Assembly (NCBI GenBank): GCA_964556755.1
Contig: CAZKXI010000032.1
Coordinates: forward strand, 1 to 26,325
Origin: UBA4085 sp964556755
GTDB lineage: Bacteria; Acidobacteriota; Aminicenantia; Aminicenantales; UBA4085
DNA length: 26,325 nucleotides
Reading direction: 5' to 3'
Part shown: positions 7,797-14,921 of the stretch, in pieces
Layout: the number at the start of each line of letters is the position of its first letter
Position numbering within the stretch: position 1 is the stretch's first letter
Position numbers and translations under genes: made by a program
The notes under the pieces: model-generated
The model's input: only the letters and a program-made list of their open reading frames with translations
What the model was told of the DNA's origin: nothing
The model's database searches: none

Positions 7797-8594
7797 CTAG
7801 AGCCCCAGCAGCCTCTTGGCGTTCCCGCCGAAGATGTCGATCTTGCTTTGTGTCGAGATGCGGGCCAAGCCGACCCTCCCGATCTGGGGCCGCGGATCGA
7901 TGAAGGGGTTGTCGGTGCCGAAGAGGATCCGCTCCGGGCCGACCTCCGCCACGAAGAACTCGATCTGCCGGGCCGGGCCCATCGACAGAGTCGTGTCGAG
8001 ATACACGTTGGGCAGCTCGCGGGCGATCTCCACCGCCCGCCGGCTCCCGTAGGGCCCGCCCGAATGCCCCATGATCCACCGAATCCCGGGATGCGCCCGG
8101 GCCGCTTCGGCGAAGAGATCCTGCGAGCCGAAGGGATCGCCGTCCAGCCAGGTGTGGACGAGGACGGGCGCCCGCCTCTCCTCGGCGATGGCATAGATCG
8201 CGTCCATCCGCGGGTCGTCCAGCGCGCACTTGGAGTACCAGGGATGGATCTTGATCAGGACGACGCCGGGCTGATCCAAGCAGCGCGCCATCTCGCCCCG
8301 AGAGAGATCCGGATAGCTGCCGCTGACGGCGCAGGCCCCGAGCAGGCGTCCCGGATAGGCGGCCACGGAGGCCAACATCATGTCGTTGCCGGCGGCGATG
8401 TCCGCCTCGAAGCTCAGGTTGGCCGAGACGACGGTCCGCCCGATGCCGCAGAGGTCCATGACGTGGACCATGTCGGCGGCGGAGGCGGCCGGGATGTGCA
8501 GATTGTAGAAGGGCCCGACATGGGCGTGCATGTCGATGATCTCGACGTCATGGAGCGGCAGGCCGGCGTGGATTCTCTCCTCGAAGCCGCTCAT
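7797..8594 (-). CDS. Amidohydrolase-family (TIM-barrel) metal-dependent hydrolase
   Basis: 265 residues. Ligands of an amidohydrolase_2-type barrel are intact: DMHAH (H23, H25), IKIHPWY (H117), LVHTW (H147), IMGHSGG (H177) and LFGTDNP (D228). Relatives hydrolyse or decarboxylate small cyclic or acidic compounds such as lactones and amides in the cytoplasm; the substrate is unknown. The start at 8594 gives an ATGA overlap with the upstream degenerate homologue and has GGGGAGG 8 nt upstream. The tandem of an intact and a ligand-less copy with coupled translation suggests the two products form a complex or act in sequence. Confidence 0.9.
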   Translation of the reverse strand: MSGFEERIHAGLPLHDVEIIDMHAHVGPFYNLHIPAASAADMVHVMDLCGIGRTVVSANLSFEADIAAGNDMMLASVAAYPGRLLGACAVSGSYPDLSRGEMARCLDQPGVVLIKIHPWYSKCALDDPRMDAIYAIAEERRAPVLVHTWLDGDPFGSQDLFAEAARAHPGIRWIMGHSGGPYGSRRAVEIARELPNVYLDTTLSMGPARQIEFFVAEVGPERILFGTDNPFIDPRPQIGRVGLARISTQSKIDIFGGNAKRLLGL

Positions 8595-9349
8595 GACCAG
8601 GCCTCCCCGAGAATCCCGCGCAGGTTGCCGCCGGCGATGGACTCCTTCTCGTCGCGCCCGATCTCGGCGTAGGCCAGTCGGCCCACGGCCGCGGCGCCCG
8701 TGTAGTGGGGCATGTTGGTGCCGAAGAGCAGCGGCCAGCTGCCGAAGCGGCGCACGACATCCTCGATCGCCCCGGCGCCCAGGTAGCGGGAGATCTCGAT
8801 GTGGAAGTTCGAATGCCTCTCGAAGAGCGGGTAGAGGAACCTGTTGAAGCGATAGGTGCAGTTGGCGGCGATGACCGGCAGCCCGGGATGGCGGTCCAGA
8901 AGCGCCTGGACCTCGTCCCAGGTCACGACCTCCGCGTCGAGGATGAGCGGAAGCCGGGCCTCCTCCAGAGCGGCCAGCAGATCGCCCGCGCACCACTCGG
9001 CCAGGGAGAAGCTCTGATGGGCCCGCCCCGGATCCAAGCGGACCGCCTTGACGCCGGCCGCCCGCATCGTCTCCAGAAGGCGGCCGGGCTCGGGCATCTC
9101 GCCGGTGTGATGGGGCAGGAGGAACCAGACCGGATCGAGGTCCGGGTGGCCGGCGATCTCCTCCATCAGCCTGGCATTGCCGAGGACGGGGTCGCCGAGC
9201 CTGGCTAGATTGTGCGAGACCAGGGCCCGCTCCACGCCGGCGGAAGCCATCTCCTCCTTCAGCCCGGCGACATCCGGGATGTCCAGAAGGATGGGATGCC
9301 CGACCCGCCCGATGGCGCAGAAGCAATCGAAGTACGGGAGCTTGTCCAT
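8591..9349 (-). CDS. Amidohydrolase-fold protein lacking metal ligands
   Basis: 252 residues with the overall plan of an amidohydrolase_2 barrel, matching its downstream neighbour at N-terminus, strand endings and C-terminus (AGGNLRGILG against FGGNAKRLLG). Every recognisable metal position differs: FDCFC (8-11) replaces D-x-H-x-H, LPLILDA (133-139) replaces the LVHT strand, IAANCTY (160-166) replaces the GH strand, and FGTNMPH (209-215) has N212 where the Asp should be. It may be a pseudoenzyme partner of the intact copy, or it may have new chemistry using C9, C11 or D138. The frame is clean and of full length, so decay is unlikely. An AGGAAAA ribosome site overlaps the stop of the upstream epimerase gene. 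Fold assignment is by eye and should be tested by structure prediction. Confidence 0.8.
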   Translation of the reverse strand: MDKLPYFDCFCAIGRVGHPILLDIPDVAGLKEEMASAGVERALVSHNLARLGDPVLGNARLMEEIAGHPDLDPVWFLLPHHTGEMPEPGRLLETMRAAGVKAVRLDPGRAHQSFSLAEWCAGDLLAALEEARLPLILDAEVVTWDEVQALLDRHPGLPVIAANCTYRFNRFLYPLFERHSNFHIEISRYLGAGAIEDVVRRFGSWPLLFGTNMPHYTGAAAVGRLAYAEIGRDEKESIAGGNLRGILGEAWS

Positions 9350-9357
9350 GGCTTTTC

Positions 9358-10779
9358 CTAGGCGAAGAGGCCCGAGAGCCTCCCGCCCCGCTCCAGCATG
9401 CGCCCCGCGGCGAGGAGGTTCAGCATCAGGTGGCGGGGATGGTGGAAGTTCTCGATGCGGCTATAGTGCGGGACGAACGTCACCTTGCGGTCGGTGCCGC
9501 AGTCCCAGAGAGCGAATCCGTGGCGGGCCAGGGGCCATTTGTCGTGGACGTAGTTGTACATCCGGACGAACCACTCCTTGGCCCAGGCCGGACCGGCGTG
9601 CTCGGCGGCCATCAATGTGCCGATGAGGACCTCTTCCTGGGCCCACAGGACCTTGTCGGTGTACCAGGTGTTGGCCTCGGCGTCGTTGAGGCTGCGGAAG
9701 ACGCCGCCGTAGAGATCGTCCCAGGCCACCTCGGTGGCCCGCCGCAGCCGCGAGGCGGCTTTCTCGAAGAGGCTCCGGTCCTTCCGCCGGGCCGCCTCGT
9801 CCATGACCATCCAGATCGTCTCGATGCAGTGGCCGGTGTAGACGAAGCGGGCCAGGTCGTTGCGGGGCCGGGAGAAGTCGTGCTCCAGGATCTCGTTGTT
9901 CAGGCCGTACTCCGGATTGTAGTGACGGTTCATGACGGCGTCGATGCAGCGGTCGGCGACGGCCTCGACCTCGGCGTCACGCCGGTGGGTCAGCAGGGTC
10001 GTGGCCAGGCTCAGGGTGGTGAACCAGACGCCTTGAACGCGGGCCCCGGGGACAAGCGGCGCGTTGGGGAGCTTGTAGTCGTTGACGATCTCCGGGCAGA
10101 AATCCGGCCGGTCATAGACGCGCTGGCACTTGAGGAGAAGCCCTTTGGCCATGTCCCAGTAGGCCGCGTCGCCCGAGGCCCTGGACAGCTCGCCCAGGCC
10201 CGAAGCGATGAAGAGGTCAGCGTAGGTTCTGGCGTCCGGCCCCCCCGTCGGCGCGCCTTCGCGGTTGAAGGCGGAGGGCCACAGATCGTCACCCCGCGGC
10301 TTGGTCTTGAGGATGAAGTCCGCGGCCTTGCGGGCGATCTCCAGGTGCTTCGGATCGCGGGTCAGGTTGTTGTAGAGGTAGGAGTAGACCCAGATGCCGC
10401 GACCGGTATACCAGGCCGATTTGTCGGTGGACAGGCGCGTCCCGTCGCGGTCCGCCGTGCACATGAACGAGCCGTATTCGCGGTCGACCACGAACTTGTC
10501 CATGAACGGCAGAAAGTCCTCGTAGAGGTCGTACTCGTACTGGCGCTTGATCTGGCGGAGCTCGGCGGGAGAGAAGAACGCCGGGGCCGGATCGGCCGCT
10601 GGCAGAGGGGCGTGGGGCTGGAAAGCGGCCGCTTGGCTCGCGGCCGGGGCAGCCAAAACGGAAGAGGAGGCCGGGTTGGCTCGACTTGCCTGAGCCGCTT
10701 TCGCCGCGGCCGGCTTGAGGCCTGAGAGGAAAGCCGCCGTGCCGGCCGTCGAGACACCGAGGAACTTGCGTCTATCCAT
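9358..10779 (-). CDS. Tat-exported AGE-family (N-acylglucosamine 2-epimerase-like) protein
   Basis: 473 residues. The N-terminus is a twin-arginine signal (DRRKFLG at 2-8, hydrophobic stretch 9-20) followed by an Ala/Pro-rich linker to about 68. The rest is an alpha/alpha-barrel of the AGE/cellobiose-epimerase type. Supporting signs are EYGSF (101-105), TGRGIWVYSYLYN (125-137), TGHCIETIW (315-323), KVLWAQEEVL (376-385) and the His-rich HHPRHLMLNL (446-455). Cytoplasmic relatives epimerise or isomerise free sugars, whereas this copy is apparently exported folded. A consensus AGGAGG (10785-10790) straddles the stop codon of the lyase gene, so the two are tightly coupled. An unsaturated glucuronyl hydrolase-like barrel is the main alternative, given the neighbouring lyase. 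Confidence 0.88.
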   Translation of the reverse strand: MDRRKFLGVSTAGTAAFLSGLKPAAAKAAQASRANPASSSVLAAPAASQAAAFQPHAPLPAADPAPAFFSPAELRQIKRQYEYDLYEDFLPFMDKFVVDREYGSFMCTADRDGTRLSTDKSAWYTGRGIWVYSYLYNNLTRDPKHLEIARKAADFILKTKPRGDDLWPSAFNREGAPTGGPDARTYADLFIASGLGELSRASGDAAYWDMAKGLLLKCQRVYDRPDFCPEIVNDYKLPNAPLVPGARVQGVWFTTLSLATTLLTHRRDAEVEAVADRCIDAVMNRHYNPEYGLNNEILEHDFSRPRNDLARFVYTGHCIETIWMVMDEAARRKDRSLFEKAASRLRRATEVAWDDLYGGVFRSLNDAEANTWYTDKVLWAQEEVLIGTLMAAEHAGPAWAKEWFVRMYNYVHDKWPLARHGFALWDCGTDRKVTFVPHYSRIENFHHPRHLMLNLLAAGRMLERGGRLSGLFA

Positions 10780-10788
10780 CCGGTCCTC

Positions 10789-13700
10789 CTAGAAAGCGAT
10801 GGTGACGTCGCCGGCCGGAAGGCTCATCTTCAATCGCCCCCCGTTCTTGTCATAAACGTAAGCTTTGAACGGCTTGCCGTTGACCGTCACGGAAGCGGGA
10901 CGCTTCGGCGCATGGACCTCGACGGCGGCGGGGGCGGCCAGACAGCCTTTCAGGCCGTCCGGACGGAGCTCAAATGTCACGGGCTCCGTGGACTCGAGCA
11001 TCTTCCTGCCTCCCCAGGCCAGGGTGCAGACGTCGGCCGCAAAGACCGTCTCGTCCTTCCAAGCCAAGGCCAGGGCGTCCGTCGTAAAGCGGCCCGAGTC
11101 GAAGGGGCGCGCTAAATCCGTATCGACCGCGTAGGTCCAGCCGTCGATCATTCCGGCGACAAAGCCGTCTCCAACCTTCGCCTCGGCGGGCGCGCGGTCA
11201 GGCTCGCCCACCCGCAGCAGGGTAGCCATGACCAGGGGACCCCCCTGGCTCCGGGCCGTCACCGTCAACATCCCTTCCTTATCCAGCGGATACTCCGAGC
11301 CAAGGGTCTTGATATAGATCGGCGTCTCTTCGGCTCCGACGTCCGCCCCGGCCGGCGCCAGATGAGCGATGTGAAGAGCGCGGCCGCCCTTGACGATTTG
11401 CGAGCCTTGGGCCGAAGGCAGGATGTCCCGGAGCCGCGAGGACTGGAACAGCAGAGTGGCATCCACATCGTCCTTGGCCGGGACGATCGTGTCGATCAGC
11501 AGGACGGCCCTCGGCTTGAGGTAGAGCGCGGCCCGCCGCATCCCCTTGATCTTGTCCCCGTAGAGGCGGCCGATATCGCCCGAAGAGTAAGAAGCCGCCC
11601 CGCCGTCCAGGAATTCGCGGACGAAGGCCCGGTCGTCGAAGCCGTCGATGAAGCGCAGCGGATCGCCGTTGCGCTGGCTTTGCGGATTGCGATCGATGAG
11701 GATGGTCGAATGGGCCTGCGGCTGGGTGTAGTGCGACTGATAGAAGGGATCATCGTAGTAATGGCTGCCGGTGCGCTCGCCGATGAAGACGATGCCGCGG
11801 TCGGCCAGCCAGAACGAGCCCTGGTCCAAGTGCTGGTGGTTGTAGAAGGCGCCGGTGCGCATGACGAAGGAGAAGTCGTCGCGCTCCCAGCCGCTTTTAA
11901 AGACGGTGGTGCCGAGGTCGCGGAAGAGCCGGGTGGGATTCTCGGCGAAAGGATCCTTCTTGGGAAGCGCCTCCGTCGGGTGGAGGACATCCTGGAACGT
12001 CTCCTCTTTCTTGAGGAAGGCGTAGAGCCAGGCCAGCCGCGGATCCTTGCCCCGGGCCGCCAGCCAAGCCCAATTGGTCATTGGATTCAGGATGCCGGCT
12101 CCGCTGGTGATCGGGCCCAGGCTCCCGCCCGAGTCGCCGTAGTGGAAGAAGAGCTTGTCCTTGATCAAGCCGGCCCAGATCAGATCGGGATAGGTGCGGG
12201 AGAGGGGGGCCGAAAGGTCCAATCCGAAGACGCTCTCCAGGGCCGGGAGCGTCTTGGACAGGGAGAGCATGGTGAACGTGCCGTAGCCCAGGCTCTCGCC
12301 GTAGCCGCCATCGCGGCCGGACGACTTGTCGATGAAGTCGTGGAGCTTGAGGACGGCGCCGGTAAAGTGCAATTCGCGCTTGTCGTCGGCCGTCCCGTCG
12401 CCATAGATGGCCGCCTGGGCCGTGAGCGAGCCGCCGGTGACATGGGCGATCCAATTGGAGGTCCCGCTCGTGACAAGGTTGTCCTCAACATAGCCGCGGT
12501 GGCAGCCGGAGATCATGTTCCGCCGAAAAGCGTCGCGGCAGGCTTGGCGCTCCGGCTCGCTCATGAGCCCGTAGAACAGGTCGTAGGCCAGAGCCGCCTC
12601 CATGGACAGCTCGCCGACCGGATAGTAGATGTGCTGGCCGCGCCTTTCGAACCAGGGGTGGACCCAGAAGGGAAAGCCGCACAGCTTCAGGAGGACCGCC
12701 TTGCCGTAGGCCCCGGCCTCTTCGACTCCGCAGAGGGCGAAGGCCAGGGCGCTGGACCGGAGAGCCTTCTCCCAGGACGTGATCCGGGTGAACCAGGGAT
12801 AGATGGAGCGCGGCACGTTGCCGATCAGCGGCTCGTCGGCCGGGAAGGCGTCGACGTCGAAGACGAGCTTGTCGGGCGGCAGCTTATCCCGGCTGTCCTT
12901 GTAGTCGGCCAGGATGCCGTCGCGGACGGCCTTGAAGCGGGGCTCGGACAGGCGGGCCGCGACCCGGGGCTGCGACGCGGCGTCAAACCACAGCCGGGGG
13001 TGGCGATCGGCGATTCCGGCCGGGGCGATGTGAATCGTGAATTCGGTCTCGGCGGCGGGCGAGGCTCCCTCGTAAGCCTTCAGGCGGCCGCGGTAAAGGC
13101 CCGGCGGGAAGGGCAGCTTGACGGCGCCGCTCCACTCCCCCGCCTTGAGCGCCAAGCGCTCCGCGGCGAAGGTCTTGGCCCCCTCGGCGAAGTCCCGGAT
13201 GTCGAGCTCCACGCGATCCGCCTTGAACGGCCAATTTCCCCTGAGGGCAAGCGTATCGCCGGTCCGGTAGGCCTGCCTGGGAATGAAGGGCTTCCACTCG
13301 CTGAGCTTGTCGACGGCCGGCTCGGTGAATCGGAATTCGGCCTCCTTCTCGGCCGCGACGACGACGTCATCGAGCCCGAAATAGATGGGCATGGCCGGGT
13401 CGCCCTTGGCGAATTTGACCAGGACGGCCAGCCCGTGGATAGGGAAGCCCTCGGCGCCGATGGAGGGATTCGCCTTGGCGAAATCCTCGTATTCCGCGGC
13501 CAACGGCAGCCAGCCGTTGGTCGGCGGGCCGGCCATGGTGAAGTCCACGGCTCCCTTGTCGCCCGCCGCCAGCCGGATCTTGGCCCACTCGGGTCGCAGC
13601 TCCGTCTTGATATAGATGCGCAGGCTCACCGACGATCCCGGCCGGAACCACGCCTCCAGAGCCTTCTGAGCGCCGGCGAAGCACGGGACCGGGGCGTAGG

Positions 13701-14238
13701 GCGTGACCTTCTCGACCAGCGAGATGTTGGGATCGCCGGGGACGATCGCGTCCGGCCGGATATTGGGATCAAAGGCCGTGTCCTGCCAGAGGGGGTAGGA
13801 AGCCCAGGCGTTGAGCTCGCAGGACTCGAAGTCTTCCCGATAATGCAGCGGCTCCAGAGCCCGCTCCGGCGCCGGGCCTCCGATCCCGACCGCGGCCAAT
13901 AAAACGATCACCGTCAGCGTTTGTTCTAGTCTTCTCCCAATTCCGGAGCGCAAGACCGGTTCGGAGCGTCGGCCGACGGCGAAATCGCGAGGGCGGCGCC
14001 TTTTTCCATAGCTCTCCGAGGGAACGGGCTTTGCCGCGCCGAGGGATGTCTGAGCACGCGAAATCCCCCGCGGAGATGGAACGGACGGAAGATCAAACGG
14101 ATTCCGGGGAACAGCCATGCGGAGTTCCGCAGGCGCCGAGGAGAGCTGTGGGAAAAGGCGAGAAGAGCCCGAAGCCGCCGGGCTGATGCTCCGAGCCGGT
14201 CTCTCCGGAATTGGGAAACGCTTCATCGTCGGGATCAT
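10789..14238 (-). CDS. Large secreted heparinase II/III-like polysaccharide lyase
   Basis: 1149 residues. A hydrophobic signal core (LTVIVLLAAVGIGG, 108-121) is followed by a beta-rich N-terminal module (about 130-400), an alpha/alpha toroid (about 405-740) and a heparinase II/III C-terminal beta domain. Typical motifs are SNWIAH (594-599), GRDGGYGESLGYGTF (641-655), FYNHQHLDQGSFWLADRG (798-815), YYDDPFY (827-833) and AHSTILID (842-849). These place the His/Tyr/Asn set used for beta-elimination of uronic-acid glycans; the specific glycan is unknown. Residues 8-102 are low-complexity Arg/Ser/Pro-rich sequence encoded by a 282-bp inverted-repeat element, so the ancestral signal peptide probably ran MIPTMKR-RRLEQTLTV. 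The start at 14238 has GGAG five bases upstream. A TTG just before the signal core (the L of VLRSGIG) is an alternative start without a ribosome site. Confidence 0.9.
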   Translation of the reverse strand: MIPTMKRFPIPERPARSISPAASGSSRLFPQLSSAPAELRMAVPRNPFDLPSVPSPRGISRAQTSLGAAKPVPSESYGKRRRPRDFAVGRRSEPVLRSGIGRRLEQTLTVIVLLAAVGIGGPAPERALEPLHYREDFESCELNAWASYPLWQDTAFDPNIRPDAIVPGDPNISLVEKVTPYAPVPCFAGAQKALEAWFRPGSSVSLRIYIKTELRPEWAKIRLAAGDKGAVDFTMAGPPTNGWLPLAAEYEDFAKANPSIGAEGFPIHGLAVLVKFAKGDPAMPIYFGLDDVVVAAEKEAEFRFTEPAVDKLSEWKPFIPRQAYRTGDTLALRGNWPFKADRVELDIRDFAEGAKTFAAERLALKAGEWSGAVKLPFPPGLYRGRLKAYEGASPAAETEFTIHIAPAGIADRHPRLWFDAASQPRVAARLSEPRFKAVRDGILADYKDSRDKLPPDKLVFDVDAFPADEPLIGNVPRSIYPWFTRITSWEKALRSSALAFALCGVEEAGAYGKAVLLKLCGFPFWVHPWFERRGQHIYYPVGELSMEAALAYDLFYGLMSEPERQACRDAFRRNMISGCHRGYVEDNLVTSGTSNWIAHVTGGSLTAQAAIYGDGTADDKRELHFTGAVLKLHDFIDKSSGRDGGYGESLGYGTFTMLSLSKTLPALESVFGLDLSAPLSRTYPDLIWAGLIKDKLFFHYGDSGGSLGPITSGAGILNPMTNWAWLAARGKDPRLAWLYAFLKKEETFQDVLHPTEALPKKDPFAENPTRLFRDLGTTVFKSGWERDDFSFVMRTGAFYNHQHLDQGSFWLADRGIVFIGERTGSHYYDDPFYQSHYTQPQAHSTILIDRNPQSQRNGDPLRFIDGFDDRAFVREFLDGGAASYSSGDIGRLYGDKIKGMRRAALYLKPRAVLLIDTIVPAKDDVDATLLFQSSRLRDILPSAQGSQIVKGGRALHIAHLAPAGADVGAEETPIYIKTLGSEYPLDKEGMLTVTARSQGGPLVMATLLRVGEPDRAPAEAKVGDGFVAGMIDGWTYAVDTDLARPFDSGRFTTDALALAWKDETVFAADVCTLAWGGRKMLESTEPVTFELRPDGLKGCLAAPAAVEVHAPKRPASVTVNGKPFKAYVYDKNGGRLKMSLPAGDVTIAF
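13935..14216. repeat. 282-bp inverted-repeat element inside the lyase gene
   Basis: Outer arms TCCCAATTCCGGAG (13935-13948) and its exact reverse complement (14203-14216) match 14 of 14. Next, 13953-13974 pairs with 14181-14202 (19/22) and 13997-14021 with 14136-14160 (21/25). The central loop is about 114 nt and contains TGCGGAGTTCCGCA, a small palindrome. The length is exactly 94 codons with no stop in the lyase frame. No target-site duplication or transposase is visible. It could be a MITE-like element, a REP-type repeat, or the gene for a folded RNA. Confidence 0.8.
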
Positions 14239-14249
14239 ATTATCTCCGC

Positions 14250-14921
14250 TTAAAGGACGCGGTGCTTGTCCCAAACCTCGCGGACCTTCTTGCCGGCGCC
14301 CAAGGCCTTGCGGACCGTCGTCTCGGCCTTGACCCGGCGGACGGCTTCCGCGATGGCCCGCTTCTCGATCTCCCTCGGGATAAAGACGATGCCGTCCAGG
14401 TCGGCAAACACGATCGTCCCCGGGGCGATGCGGCGGCCGGCGAAGAGGACGGGGCAGTCGATGTCGACGACCCCGGCCCGGTCGGTGGTATCGATCGGCG
14501 AGACCCCCTTGGCGAAGACGGGGAACCGCATCTGGATGATCTTGCGGGCGTCGCGGGTGTAGCCGTCGACCAGGCAGCCGCGGGCGCCGCGGCTCCGCAT
14601 GGCCGTGGCCGAGAGCTCGCCCATGATCCCCGTCTCCAGCGGCTTGGTCGACGTCGCGACCGCGACCTCGCCCGGCTTGAGGCTGTCCATCAGGGCGATG
14701 GCCAGCTTGTAGGGATCCTCGCGCCCGGTCAGCATGGGGGAATTGAGCAGCGTCCGGACGCGGCCGGCGCAGACGGCCTGTTGGTAGAGCGGCCGGATCA
14801 GGGCGTGCGGGCCGGCGGCGCACTCCGTAAAGCCCATCCCGTCCAGGATGTCGGAGAGGGCCCCCGAGTAGAAGGTCTTCTCCATGAAGGCGAACATCTC
14901 GACGTCGTTGGCGAACTTCAT
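14250..14921 (-). CDS. RraA / HMG-CHA aldolase-like protein
   Basis: 223 residues of the RraA-like fold. Enzymes here cleave 4-hydroxy-4-methyl-2-oxoglutarate or related 2-oxo acids to pyruvate and may decarboxylate oxaloacetate; other members only inhibit RNase E. The aldolase signature is present: GELSATAMRSRG (101-112), then VDGYTRD (118-124) with the metal/pyruvate-binding R123-D124 pair. An aldolase role therefore fits better than RNase regulation, and also fits a sugar-acid catabolic operon that yields 2-keto acids. The old database name 'dimethylmenaquinone methyltransferase' is misleading. The ATG at 14921 overlaps the upstream gene by 4 bp, with GGAG 8 nt upstream. The lyase gene starts 11 nt after the stop. 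Confidence 0.9.
   Translation of the reverse strand: MKFANDVEMFAFMEKTFYSGALSDILDGMGFTECAAGPHALIRPLYQQAVCAGRVRTLLNSPMLTGREDPYKLAIALMDSLKPGEVAVATSTKPLETGIMGELSATAMRSRGARGCLVDGYTRDARKIIQMRFPVFAKGVSPIDTTDRAGVVDIDCPVLFAGRRIAPGTIVFADLDGIVFIPREIEKRAIAEAVRRVKAETTVRKALGAGKKVREVWDKHRVL

Noticed and set aside
8595..9326. Extension of the intact amidohydrolase frame upstream to 9326
   Set aside because: It is the shifted-frame shadow of the degenerate amidohydrolase gene. The start at 8594 has an ATGA overlap and a ribosome site.
11362..13902. 846-codon plus-strand open frame opposite the lyase gene
   Set aside because: Length alone is misleading at this G+C. The opposite strand has heparinase motifs, and this frame shows no domain or ribosome site.
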